This document shows positions 28,297 through 36,045 of a DNA stretch of 64,000 nt, piece after piece. The translations under genes were made by a program, and so were the position numbers. The notes below the pieces were generated by a model, which saw only the letters and a list, made by a program, of their open reading frames with translations, did no database searches and was not told the DNA's origin. Location of the stretch: contig NZ_ATDP01000101.1 in NCBI RefSeq assembly GCF_000445105.1, forward strand, positions 62,001 to 126,000, written 5' to 3'. This DNA comes from Sphingobium lactosutens DS20 (GTDB lineage Bacteria; Pseudomonadota; Alphaproteobacteria; Sphingomonadales; Sphingomonadaceae). How positions within the stretch are numbered: position 1 is the stretch's first letter; every line of letters starts with the position of its first letter.

Positions 28297-29787
28297 ATGC
28301 ACCAGACGCTGGAGGACGCCCGCCTGCGCAAGCTGGCGAGCTTCCACATCCTCGACACGCCGCCGGAGCGGGATTTTGACGCGCTGACCGCGCTGGCGCA
28401 GCGGCTGCTGGGTTGCCCAATCGCTCTGGTCTCGCTGGTCGATCAGGATCGGCAATGGTTCAAATCGGCGCAGGGGCTGGGCAAGGTGCGGGAAACGCCG
28501 CGCGACCAGGCCTTTTGCGCGCATACCATCCATCATGACGATATGCTGGTGGTGGAAGATGCCAGCGCCGATCCCCGCTTCGCGGACAATCCGCTCGTGG
28601 CAGGAAGTCCGCATATCCGCTTTTACGCCGGCGTTCCGCTGCGCCCGCATCATGACGGATTTTCCGATACGCTGCCAGGACTTGGGTCCTTCTGCGTCAT
28701 CGACACGCAGCCGCGCACCTTGTCCGATGAGGAACAGGCGATTTTGCGCGATCTGGCAACAGTCGCGGAATCGCTGCTGCGCGCGCATGCCACGGCGCAG
28801 GACGCCCATTATCTCGCGGAGCTGGCGGAGGAGCGGGCAGACATTTTGGACGGTCAGCACCGGCTGTTGCGCCAGGCGGAAAAGCTTGCCGGTGTGGGAT
28901 CATGGCGCGTATCGCTGGACGATGGCGTGATCCAGTGGTCCGACCAGGTTTACGTCATCCATGGCCTGCCGGTCGGGTCCGCCCCGCCGCTGGAGGAAGC
29001 GCTCGCTTTCTATTCGGCCGAAGACGGTCGCATGATCGAGAAGCATTTGCGCAAGGCCATGCGGACCGGGCAGGGGTTCGACTTTGAAACCGACCTGATC
29101 GCGGCCGACGGACAGATGCGGCGGGTGCGCAGTATCGGCGAAGTCGAATTCCGGCATGATCGGCCTGCCGCCATCGTCGGCGTGTTTCAGGACGTGACCG
29201 ACCGTCATTTGCGCGAGCAGGAATTGCGTCACGACGCCAGCACCGACAGCCTGAGCGGCCTGTCCAATCGCGCGAGTTTCGAAAAGCGTCTGGCCGATGT
29301 CCTGGGGCGGTCGAACCGGCGGTCCGAACCCCTCGCTCTCCTGCTCATCGATCTGGACGGGTTCAAGGCGGTCAACGACAATTTCGGCCATGCCGCGGGC
29401 GACGACATTCTCCGCGCGATGGCGGCTCGCATGCGCGAAGGATGCATGGCGAACGCCTTTGCGGCGCGACTGGGCGGCGACGAATTTGCCCTGCTAGTGA
29501 CGCGCCCGCGCGATTGCGCCGATCTGCAATCCTATGTCCAGCAGGTCCTGGATCAGTTGCAGGTGTCCATCACCCAGGATGGCCAGACCCGACGCGTGTC
29601 GGCCACCGTCGGCGCAACGCTTGCCGAGGGGCCGGGCGCCACGCAGATGGAATTGATGCGGCGCGCCGATCTGGCTCTCTATCAGGCCAAACGCCATATG
29701 CGCGGCACCGGCCGGATATTCGGGTCCGACGCGCCGATCGACCGCGCGGCCACAGCCTCTGCCGAACCGGGCAGCGTCAATATGTGA
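28297..29787 (+). CDS. GAF-PAS-GGDEF sensor diguanylate cyclase
   Basis: Soluble signalling protein of 496 aa. The GAF domain fills about residues 20-165 (FDALTALAQRLLGCPIALVS then LVDQDRQWFKSAQGLG, the pattern common in phytochrome-like GAF proteins). A PAS fold with PAC tail follows (VGSWRVSLDDGVIQWSDQVY; IVGVFQDVTDRHLREQELRH). The GGDEF domain starts at about 315 (ASTDSLSGLSNRASFEKRL) and has the intact catalytic motif RLGGDEFALL. The usual allosteric inhibition site RxxD before it is MANA-like here, so product inhibition is probably absent. No EAL domain. The start at 28297 follows AAGGAAAGG. No membrane segments; the GAF ligand is unknown. Confidence 0.94.
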   Translation: MHQTLEDARLRKLASFHILDTPPERDFDALTALAQRLLGCPIALVSLVDQDRQWFKSAQGLGKVRETPRDQAFCAHTIHHDDMLVVEDASADPRFADNPLVAGSPHIRFYAGVPLRPHHDGFSDTLPGLGSFCVIDTQPRTLSDEEQAILRDLATVAESLLRAHATAQDAHYLAELAEERADILDGQHRLLRQAEKLAGVGSWRVSLDDGVIQWSDQVYVIHGLPVGSAPPLEEALAFYSAEDGRMIEKHLRKAMRTGQGFDFETDLIAADGQMRRVRSIGEVEFRHDRPAAIVGVFQDVTDRHLREQELRHDASTDSLSGLSNRASFEKRLADVLGRSNRRSEPLALLLIDLDGFKAVNDNFGHAAGDDILRAMAARMREGCMANAFAARLGGDEFALLVTRPRDCADLQSYVQQVLDQLQVSITQDGQTRRVSATVGATLAEGPGATQMELMRRADLALYQAKRHMRGTGRIFGSDAPIDRAATASAEPGSVNM

Positions 29788-29813
29788 CGGACGTCGTCGC
29801 TGACGCGTCACCG

Positions 29814-30446
29814 TCAGCGCGGCGCCAAGCCGCCGATCAGCGTATCGACCAGCGCGACGGCAATGTCCTGCGGCCCCGACGGCCCGTTGGGGTCGTGCCA
29901 GCGGGCCGGCCAGTTGAGCGCGCCGGCAATCGCAAAAGCGCTCATCTTGACGTCCACCGCGGCGATCGTCCCGTCCGCTATGCCATCAGCGATCAGCGCG
30001 CGCAGCGTCCTGTCGATCTCGCTTTTGCGCGCGCGAATTTCCGCCGCGCTCGCCGGTGACAGCAATTCATCCCCCGTGCGCACCATGCACCGCCCGAAAT
30101 CATCCATGTTGGTGCGCGCATAGGCGATCAGGAAGCGCCGCAACCGATCGATCCCCCGACCTTCCTCGCTCCGCGCCTGCTCGGCCGCAACACGCAGCGG
30201 CTCCAGTCCGCGCGTTACGCATTCGATCAGCACCTGCTCCTTATTGCCCAGATAATGATAGATGGTGGGCTTGCTGATCCCTAGTGACGCCGCGACATCG
30301 TCCAGCGAGGTCGCATGAAACCCGCGCGCGTTGAACATGCGCACCGCCGCCGTCAGCACGGCGTCCCGTTTCTGCTCACGCTCCTGCGCCTTTTCCGCCC
30401 GTGTCCGAAAGGGGGAAGCGGGCTTGGTGTCCACGTCCATTTGCAC
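29814..30446 (-). CDS. TetR/AcrR-family transcriptional repressor
   Basis: DNA-binding regulator of 210 aa. The N-terminal helix-turn-helix domain occupies about residues 25-72 (VLTAAVRMFNARGFHATSLD, then DVAASLGISKPTIYHYLGNK). The C-terminal helical ligand domain (about 85-205) is variable; the ending WPARWHDPNGPSGPQDIA then VALVDTLIGG is common in regulators of acyl-CoA metabolism. It is divergent from the thiolase gene by about 100 bp and faces a palindrome overlapping that gene's -10 region, so it probably represses thiolase and SDR until an acyl-CoA appears. An alternative ATG exists six bases further in. Confidence 0.92.
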   Translation of the reverse strand: MQMDVDTKPASPFRTRAEKAQEREQKRDAVLTAAVRMFNARGFHATSLDDVAASLGISKPTIYHYLGNKEQVLIECVTRGLEPLRVAAEQARSEEGRGIDRLRRFLIAYARTNMDDFGRCMVRTGDELLSPASAAEIRARKSEIDRTLRALIADGIADGTIAAVDVKMSAFAIAGALNWPARWHDPNGPSGPQDIAVALVDTLIGGLAPR

Positions 30447-30467
30447 TGTCTGTCTCCGCCCGTCAGC

Positions 30468-30510
30468 TTGACAAAAAACGCGGGAATAAGCAATATACTC
30501 GCCAGTAGAT
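30468..30510 (+). promoter_or_regulatory. Promoter of the thiolase operon with TetR-type operator
   Basis: A TTGACA at 30468-30473 is followed by AT-rich hexamers near 30491-30499 (CAATAT/TATACT). The inverted repeat TACT-CGCC-AGTA, extended by near-matching flanks to 30493-30510, covers the -10 element and the region after it, as expected for repression by the divergent TetR protein. Promoter and operator are inferred. Confidence 0.55.
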
Positions 30511-30548
30511 TTAAGGCGTCAGCGACGCTGCAAGGAAGAGGACGCGCA

Positions 30549-31733
30549 ATGCAAGAGGATCCGATTGTCATCGCCGGCTATGCCCGCACCCCCATGGGCG
30601 GTTTTCAAGGTGCGCTTTCACCCTTGAAGGCAACCGATCTTGGCGCGGCGGCGGTCAAGGCGGCGATCGAGCGCTCCAAGCTCCCCGCCGACGCCGTAGA
30701 TCGCATCTATATGGGCTGCGTCCTTCCCGCCGGCCTGGGCCAGGCGCCCGCGCGCCAGGCGGCGCTCGGCGCTGGCCTTGGACTCAATACGGAGGCGACG
30801 ACCGTCAACAAGATGTGCGGATCAGGCATGCAGGCCGCGATCATGGCGCATGAGGCGCTGGCGGCCGGCGCGGCGGATATCATCGTCGCTGGCGGCATGG
30901 AAAGCATGACCAACGCCCCCTACGCGCTGCCCAAGCATCGCGCCGGCGCGCGTATCGGCCATGACCGCATCATCGACACGATGATGATGGACGGGCTGGA
31001 GGATGCCTATGAGCCGGGCAAGGCGATGGGCGTTTTCGCCGAGGAAGCGGTGCGCGACTATCAGTTCAGCCGCGCGGATCAGGATGACTTTGCGATCCGC
31101 TCGCTCTCCCGCGCCAATGACGCGATAGAGTCTGGCGCTTTCGTCCGCGAAATTACCCCCGTGACCGTGTCGGGGCGCAGCGGTGACACGCTTATCGACA
31201 CGGATGAACAGCCCGGCAAGGCGAAGCCCGACAAGATCCCGTCGCTGCGCCCGGCCTTTGCCAAGGATGGCACGATCACCGCCGCCAATGCCTCGTCCAT
31301 ATCCGATGGCGCGGCGGCGCTGGTGATGACCCGGCGCAGCGTGGCCGACCGGCTTGGCCTGCCCGTCGTGGCCCAGGTTGTGGCGACCGCCGCCCATGCG
31401 CACGAGCCATCCAAATTCACGACCGCGCCCGTGCCTGCGATGCGCAAGCTGCTCGACAAGGCCGGATGGTCGGTGGATGACGTCGACCTGTTCGAAGTCA
31501 ATGAAGCCTTTGCCGTCGTCGCCATGATCGCAGCGCGCGAACTATCGATCCCGGCTGAAAAGCTCAACGTCAACGGCGGCGCGACGGCGCTCGGCCATCC
31601 CATCGGCGCGTCGGGCGCGCGCATCCTGACGACGCTGATTGCGGCGCTTGAAAACCGCGGCCTGCGGCGCGGCGTCGCCAGCCTGTGCATCGGCGGCGGG
31701 GAAGCCACCGCCATGGCCGTCGAACTGATCTGA
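30549..31733 (+). CDS. Acetyl-CoA acetyltransferase (thiolase)
   Basis: Cytoplasmic thiolase of 394 aa, catalysing CoA-dependent cleavage or condensation of 3-oxoacyl-CoA. Catalytic residues are all visible: nucleophile Cys90 (NKMCGSGMQAA), Asn/Glu of NEAFAVV, His350 (ALGHPIGASGAR) and Cys380 (SLCIGGGEATA). Length and the early motif AGYARTPMGGFQGALS fit biosynthetic-type acetyl-CoA acetyltransferases. The start at 30549 has AAGGAAGAGG 8 bp upstream; an upstream extension through the regulatory palindrome is rejected. It is followed 16 bp later by a 3-hydroxyacyl-CoA-dehydrogenase-like SDR, making a two-step acyl-CoA module under the divergent TetR regulator. Confidence 0.95.
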   Translation: MQEDPIVIAGYARTPMGGFQGALSPLKATDLGAAAVKAAIERSKLPADAVDRIYMGCVLPAGLGQAPARQAALGAGLGLNTEATTVNKMCGSGMQAAIMAHEALAAGAADIIVAGGMESMTNAPYALPKHRAGARIGHDRIIDTMMMDGLEDAYEPGKAMGVFAEEAVRDYQFSRADQDDFAIRSLSRANDAIESGAFVREITPVTVSGRSGDTLIDTDEQPGKAKPDKIPSLRPAFAKDGTITAANASSISDGAAALVMTRRSVADRLGLPVVAQVVATAAHAHEPSKFTTAPVPAMRKLLDKAGWSVDDVDLFEVNEAFAVVAMIAARELSIPAEKLNVNGGATALGHPIGASGARILTTLIAALENRGLRRGVASLCIGGGEATAMAVELI

Positions 31734-31749
31734 ACAAAGGGGTAAAGCC

Positions 31750-32511
31750 ATGGACATCAACAATATGGCCGCTATCGTCACGGGCGGCGCGTCTGGGCTT
31801 GGCAAGGCTACGGCCGCGATGCTGGTCGCCAATGGCGCGAAGGTCGCCATCCTCGACCTGAATGAGGATGCCGCCAACGCCGCCGCGCAGGATATCGGCG
31901 CTGCCGCCTTTGCGCTCAATGTCGCTGATGACGCTGCCGTAGCCGCCGCCCTCGAAGCGGCGGAACAGGCCCACGGGGTCGCCCGCATCCTCGTCAACTG
32001 CGCGGGGATCGCGCCGGCCAGCAAGACCGTGGGAAAGGAAAATGCGCCCCACCCCCTGGACATTTTCCGCCGGACGATAGAGGTCAACCTGATCGGCAGC
32101 TTCAACCTCATATCCAAATTCGCCGCCCGCGCCGCCGCTGCACCGGATGTGGAGGGGGAACGCGCCGTCATCGTCAATACGGCGTCCGTTGCCGCCTATG
32201 ACGGCCAGATCGGCCAGGCCGCCTATGCCGCGTCAAAGGGCGGCGTCGTCGGCATGACGTTGCCGATCGCGCGCGATCTGGCGCAGCATCATATCCGCGT
32301 TATGACCATTGCGCCGGGCATTTTCCGCACGCCCATGGTGGAAGGTTTTCCGCAGCATGTGCAGGACGCGCTGGGCGCGCAGGTGCCCCATCCCAGCCGT
32401 CTGGGCGCACCGGCGGAATATGCGCAGCTGGTCGAATCGATCATCCGCAACCCTATGTTGAATGGCGAGGTCATCCGCCTCGACGGGGCGATCCGGATGC
32501 AACCGCGTTGA
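31750..32511 (+). CDS. SDR-family 3-hydroxyacyl-CoA dehydrogenase (type II/HSD10-like)
   Basis: Short-chain dehydrogenase of 253 aa with the cofactor motif TGGASGLGKA at about residues 11-20 and an acidic residue after the second strand (VAILDLNED), which favours NAD. The structural motif NCAGIAP, active Ser in NTASVAAYDGQ and catalytic Tyr-x-x-x-Lys in AAYAASKGGV are intact. The tail IAPGIFRTPMVEGFPQHV resembles human HSD17B10-type enzymes that oxidise (S)-3-hydroxyacyl-CoA, including 2-methyl-branched ones. It sits directly behind the thiolase gene, so the pair could run the last two steps of a beta-oxidation cycle such as isoleucine or short-chain acid breakdown. Confidence 0.92.
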   Translation: MDINNMAAIVTGGASGLGKATAAMLVANGAKVAILDLNEDAANAAAQDIGAAAFALNVADDAAVAAALEAAEQAHGVARILVNCAGIAPASKTVGKENAPHPLDIFRRTIEVNLIGSFNLISKFAARAAAAPDVEGERAVIVNTASVAAYDGQIGQAAYAASKGGVVGMTLPIARDLAQHHIRVMTIAPGIFRTPMVEGFPQHVQDALGAQVPHPSRLGAPAEYAQLVESIIRNPMLNGEVIRLDGAIRMQPR

Positions 32512-32585
32512 ATGCCTGCGCCCCTGTCCCTGAGCAACTGACGAAAAGTCGCATAAAGATATTGCTTGGAAGCTGATAGAAACGA

Positions 32586-32600
32586 TACGCATGATGCGTA
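32586..32600. promoter_or_regulatory. Palindrome TACGCAT-G-ATGCGTA upstream of the transhydrogenase operon
   Basis: A perfect 7+7 inverted repeat around one base, in the 206-bp gap between the SDR stop and pntA1, 117 bp before its start. It may be an operator, but no regulator gene is adjacent. The rest of the gap shows no gene. Confidence 0.4.
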
Positions 32601-32717
32601 TTGCCGCCGCCACAGGACAGAAATAGAGGCGGGGGCAAAGACGGATCGGGGGTATCGGGACGCGCCCAACGCGTGGGCGCGTCTGGCGCGCCGGTACAGG
32701 ATGAGGGAGAGGGGATA

Positions 32718-33839
32718 GTGAAAATCGCGATCGTGCGGGAGCAGGCGAACGGCGAACGCCGCGTCGCCGCCACGCCGGAAACCGTCAAGAAATTCAGGGC
32801 GCTTGGCGCGGACGTCGCCATCGAATCCGGGGCAGGGCTTACCGCCTCGATCGCCGACGCTGATTACGCCGCCGCTGGCGCCGCCGTCGCCGACCGCGCC
32901 GCCACGGTCGCGGGCGCCGACATTCTACTGGGCGTGCAGGGGCCATCGCCCGACAGCCTGGCCGGTGCGAAGCCGGGCGCCTGGATCGTGGCTGGCCTCA
33001 ACCCCTTTGGAGAGCGCGCCCGCGTCGATGCCTATGCCGCTGCGGGTTTCGAGGCTCTGGCGATGGAGTTCATGCCGCGTATCACCCGCGCCCAGTCGAT
33101 GGATATCCTGTCCTCGCAATCGAACCTGTCGGGTTACAAGGCCGTGCTCGACGCCGCCGCCGAATATGGCCGCGCCTTTCCAATGATGATGACGGCCGCG
33201 GGCACGGTATCGGCCGCCAAGGTGTTCGTGATGGGCGTGGGCGTCGCGGGGCTTCAGGCCATCGCCACCGCCAAGCGGCTGGGCGCGCAGGTCAGCGCTA
33301 CCGATGTGCGCGCCGCGACCAGGGAACAGATCGAATCCCTGGGGGCCAGGGCCATCTTCGTCGAAAAGGTCGCAGGGATTGAGGGCGAGGGCAGCGGTGG
33401 CTACGCCACGGAAATGTCCGACGACTATAAGGCCGCGCAGGCCGAGCTCGTGTCCGGCCATATCGCCAAGCAGGATATCGTCATCACCACCGCGCTGATC
33501 CCGGGCCGGCCCGCGCCTCGCCTTATCAGCGACGCTCAGATCGCGACGATGAAGCCGGGCAGCGTGATCGTCGACCTGGCGGTCGAACAGGGCGGCAATG
33601 TCGAGGGCGCGGTCGCCGGCGACGTGGTCGAGCGCCACGGCGTCAAGATCGTCGGCCACCGCAATGTCCCCTCGCGCCTCGCCGCCGACACGTCCGCCCT
33701 CTTCGCGCGCAACCTCTATAATTTCCTCTCCGCCTTCTGGGACAAGGACAGGAACGCGCCAGTGCTGGACGAGGAGATCGGCAATGCCATCCGCCTGACG
33801 CAGGACGGGAAGGTCGTCAACGAACGGCTGCTGGGGTGA
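32718..33839 (+). CDS. pntA: Proton-translocating NAD(P) transhydrogenase, alpha subunit part 1 (NAD-binding domain I)
   Basis: Soluble dI component (373 aa) of the three-polypeptide transhydrogenase found in alphaproteobacteria, binding NADH. It begins KIAIVREQANGERRVAATPE, the alanine-dehydrogenase/transhydrogenase fold. The glycine-rich loop is VMGVGVAGLQAIATAKRLGA. The region DIVITTALIPGRPAPRLIS, then MKPGSVIVDLAVEQGGNVEG, is diagnostic. The start is GTG at 32718 with GAGAGGGG 5 bp upstream. Part 2 of alpha and the beta subunit follow after an inserted repeat and nuclease gene, so the operon runs across the insertion. Confidence 0.95.
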   Translation: MKIAIVREQANGERRVAATPETVKKFRALGADVAIESGAGLTASIADADYAAAGAAVADRAATVAGADILLGVQGPSPDSLAGAKPGAWIVAGLNPFGERARVDAYAAAGFEALAMEFMPRITRAQSMDILSSQSNLSGYKAVLDAAAEYGRAFPMMMTAAGTVSAAKVFVMGVGVAGLQAIATAKRLGAQVSATDVRAATREQIESLGARAIFVEKVAGIEGEGSGGYATEMSDDYKAAQAELVSGHIAKQDIVITTALIPGRPAPRLISDAQIATMKPGSVIVDLAVEQGGNVEGAVAGDVVERHGVKIVGHRNVPSRLAADTSALFARNLYNFLSAFWDKDRNAPVLDEEIGNAIRLTQDGKVVNERLLG

Positions 33840-33851
33840 ACTCGGCGATAC

Positions 33852-33984
33852 CCTCCATCCTCCCCTGGAAGGGGAGGTGGCAGGGCGAAGCCCTGACGGA
33901 GGGGTGTCCCGCTTTCGATAGGGTGACACCCCTCCACCATTCGCTTCGCGAACGGTCCCCCTCCCCTTCAGGGGGAGGATGAGG
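33852..33984. repeat. Modular inverted-repeat element inside the pnt operon
   Basis: About 133 bp made of nested hairpins. The outer arms CATCCTCCCC (33856-33865) and GGGGAGGATG (33973-33982) are perfect reverse complements. The left half holds CCTCCCC-TGGAA-GGGGAGG and CAGGGC-GAA-GCCCTG. The central arms GGAGGGGTGTC (33898-33908) and GACACCCCTCC (33925-33935) pair perfectly. The right half holds TTCGC-TTC-GCGAA and CTCCCC-TTCA-GGGGAG type stems. The right arm also supplies the Shine-Dalgarno of the nuclease gene that follows. It looks like a dispersed palindromic intergenic element; only one copy is seen in this window. Confidence 0.75.
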
Positions 33985-34341
33985 ATGTTGCACGGGCGAA
34001 CTGATAGGGCACGGCAGCTTCGGCGCGCAATGTCCCTGCCCGAGGTGAAGCTGTGGCGAGTGCTGCGCCAAAGACCGGAGGGCTTGAAATTCCGTCGTCA
34101 ACACCCCTGCGGTCCCTATGTCGCCGACTTCTATTGCCACGAAGCGAGACTGGTGATCGAGGTCGATGGCGAAGCGCATAATCGCGGCAATTCGCCGCAA
34201 AGAGACGAGCAACGCGATGATTGGTTCTCAGCTAAAGGACTTACGGTTCTTCGCATACCGGCTGTCGCAATTTTGAACGAACTCGATGCTGCCGTCATGG
34301 GCATTATGACGACGGCCAAGGGGCAAATAGGGGAGGACTAG
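33985..34341 (+). CDS. DUF559 (Vsr-like) endonuclease-domain protein inserted between pntA1 and pntA2
   Basis: A 118-aa protein of the DUF559/PD-(D/E)xK group related to very-short-patch-repair nucleases. Early basic segment RARQLRRAMSLPEVKLWRVL; core GLKFRRQHPCGPYVADFYCH; then the catalytic-type acidic motif LVIEVDGEAHN and RDDWFSAKGLTVLRIP, ending in a helix. I started at ATG 33985, 6 bp after GGGGGAGG; ATG 33979 overlaps that site. Its stop lies 1 bp before pntA2, and its last codons carry the pntA2 ribosome site. No methylase or recombinase accompanies it. The biological role of these small DUF559 genes is not established. Confidence 0.88.
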   Translation: MLHGRTDRARQLRRAMSLPEVKLWRVLRQRPEGLKFRRQHPCGPYVADFYCHEARLVIEVDGEAHNRGNSPQRDEQRDDWFSAKGLTVLRIPAVAILNELDAAVMGIMTTAKGQIGED

Positions 34342-34342
34342 A

Positions 34343-34627
34343 ATGGACTTCATTTCCATCCTGTCGATTTTCGTGCTGGCGTGTTTCGTCGGCTATTATG
34401 TGGTGTGGTCGGTGACGCCGGCGCTGCACACGCCGCTGATGGCGGTTACCAATGCGATTTCATCCGTCATCATTGTCGGCGCGCTGGTCGCATCGGCCGA
34501 AGCGGGGAGCGCGGCGGCCAAATATCTGGGGCTGCTCGCGGTCGTCTTTGCCTCGGTCAACATTTTTGGCGGCTTTGCCGTCACCGAACGCATGCTCGCC
34601 ATGTACAAGAAGAAGGAGCGCAAGTGA
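34343..34627 (+). CDS. pntA2: NAD(P) transhydrogenase alpha subunit part 2 (membrane segment)
   Basis: A 94-aa membrane protein with three helices (ILSIFVLACFVGYYVVWSV; LMAVTNAISSVIIVGALVAS; YLGLLAVVFASVNIFGGFAV), the C-terminal part of the alpha chain in one-piece enzymes such as that of E. coli. The conserved TPLMAVTNAISS motif is present and the tail ERMLAMYKKKERK is cytoplasmic. A GGGAGG site lies 6 bp upstream within the nuclease gene's end. Its stop overlaps the pntB start as TGATG. With pntB it forms the proton channel. Confidence 0.95.
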   Translation: MDFISILSIFVLACFVGYYVVWSVTPALHTPLMAVTNAISSVIIVGALVASAEAGSAAAKYLGLLAVVFASVNIFGGFAVTERMLAMYKKKERK

Positions 34628-36045
34628 TGCACGAGCTTGCTCCCGTCTCGCCCTTCGTCGCGCTCGCCTATCTGACTGCGGGTGTCCTCTTCATCCTGGC
34701 GCTGCGCGGCCTCTCCAGCCCGGCGACCAGCCGGCGCGGCAACCGCATGGGGATGATCGGCATGGCCATCGCGGTCGTGACCACGCTCTATACCCATGAC
34801 ATTGCCAGCCTGCCCGAAATTATCGGCGCCATCCTGATCGGCGGCGGCATCGGCTTCGTCATCGCCCGCCGCATCGCCATGACCGCCATGCCGCAGCTGG
34901 TCGCGGCGTTCCACAGCCTCGTTGGTCTTGCCGCCGTGCTGGTGGGCGCGGCCGCTTATCTCAACCCCGGCGCCTTTGGCATCCTCGACACGCTGACCGG
35001 CCAGATCCATCAGGCCAGCCGGGTCGAAATGGGCCTGGGCGTCGCGATCGGCGCGATCACCTTTTCCGGGTCGATCATCGCTTTCCTGAAACTCAACGGC
35101 AATATGTCGGGCAAGCCGATCATGCTGCCCGCGCGCCACCTCATCAACCTGGGCACGCTGGCCGCGATCCTTGGCCTCGTCGCCTATTTCGTGACCGACC
35201 AGAGCCCCTGGGTGTTCTGGACGGTGACGGCGCTCAGCTTCGTCATCGGCTTCCTGCTCATCATTCCCATCGGCGGCGCGGACATGCCCGTCGTCGTGTC
35301 GATGCTCAACAGCTATTCGGGCTGGGCTGCCGCCGCCATGGGCTTCACGCTGGGCAACAGCGCGATGATCATCACCGGCGCGCTGGTCGGATCGTCGGGC
35401 GCGATCCTCTCCTACATCATGTGCAAGGCGATGAACCGCAGCTTCATCAGCGTCATTGCCGGCGGTTTTGGCGCGGAAAGCGGCGGCGCGTCGGGCGGCG
35501 CGGCAGCGGTGGACCGCCCCTACAAGCGCGGCAGCGCGGAGGATGCGGCCTTCCTGATGAGCCAGGCGGACAGCGTCATCATCGTGCCGGGCTATGGCAT
35601 GGCCGTCAGCCAGGCACAGCATGCGCTGCGCGAAATGGGCGACATGCTCAAGAAGGCAGGCGTCAGCGTCAAATATGCGATTCACCCCGTCGCGGGCCGC
35701 ATGCCGGGCCACATGAACGTGCTGCTGGCCGAAGCCAATGTCCCCTATGACGAAGTGTTCGAGCTGGAGGATATCAATAGCGAATTCGGCCAGGCCGACG
35801 TCGCCTTCGTCATTGGTGCGAACGACGTCACCAACCCGGCGGCCAAAACCGACAAATCCTCGCCCATCTACGGCATGCCGATTCTGGACGTTGCCAATGC
35901 CAAGTCGGTGCTGTTCGTGAAGCGCTCCATGGGCGGGGCTGGCTATGCCGGCGTCGACAATGAGGTTTTCTACATGGACAACACCATGATGCTGCTGGCC
36001 GACGCCAAGAAAATGGTGGAGGAAATCGTCAAGTCGCTGGATTGA
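34627..36045 (+). CDS. pntB: NAD(P) transhydrogenase beta subunit
   Basis: A 472-aa membrane protein. About nine helices fill residues 5-265 (ISRR-type loops; conserved PQLVAAFHSLVGLAAVLVGA with the channel His). Domain III, which binds NADP(H), fills the last 180 residues: VIIVPGYGMAVSQAQHALRE, IHPVAGRMPGHMNVLLAEAN, then DVAFVIGANDVTNPAA, with the ending GGAGYAGVDNEVFYMDNTMM. The start ATG at 34627 overlaps the pntA2 stop. The enzyme uses proton motive force to make NADPH. Its last 17 bases overlap the end of the convergent symporter gene. Confidence 0.96.
   Translation: MHELAPVSPFVALAYLTAGVLFILALRGLSSPATSRRGNRMGMIGMAIAVVTTLYTHDIASLPEIIGAILIGGGIGFVIARRIAMTAMPQLVAAFHSLVGLAAVLVGAAAYLNPGAFGILDTLTGQIHQASRVEMGLGVAIGAITFSGSIIAFLKLNGNMSGKPIMLPARHLINLGTLAAILGLVAYFVTDQSPWVFWTVTALSFVIGFLLIIPIGGADMPVVVSMLNSYSGWAAAAMGFTLGNSAMIITGALVGSSGAILSYIMCKAMNRSFISVIAGGFGAESGGASGGAAAVDRPYKRGSAEDAAFLMSQADSVIIVPGYGMAVSQAQHALREMGDMLKKAGVSVKYAIHPVAGRMPGHMNVLLAEANVPYDEVFELEDINSEFGQADVAFVIGANDVTNPAAKTDKSSPIYGMPILDVANAKSVLFVKRSMGGAGYAGVDNEVFYMDNTMMLLADAKKMVEEIVKSLD

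Noticed and set aside
33985-34341. DUF559 gene as part of a restriction-modification or Vsr repair system
   Set aside because: No methyltransferase or mismatch-repair partner is adjacent; the neighbours are transhydrogenase genes.
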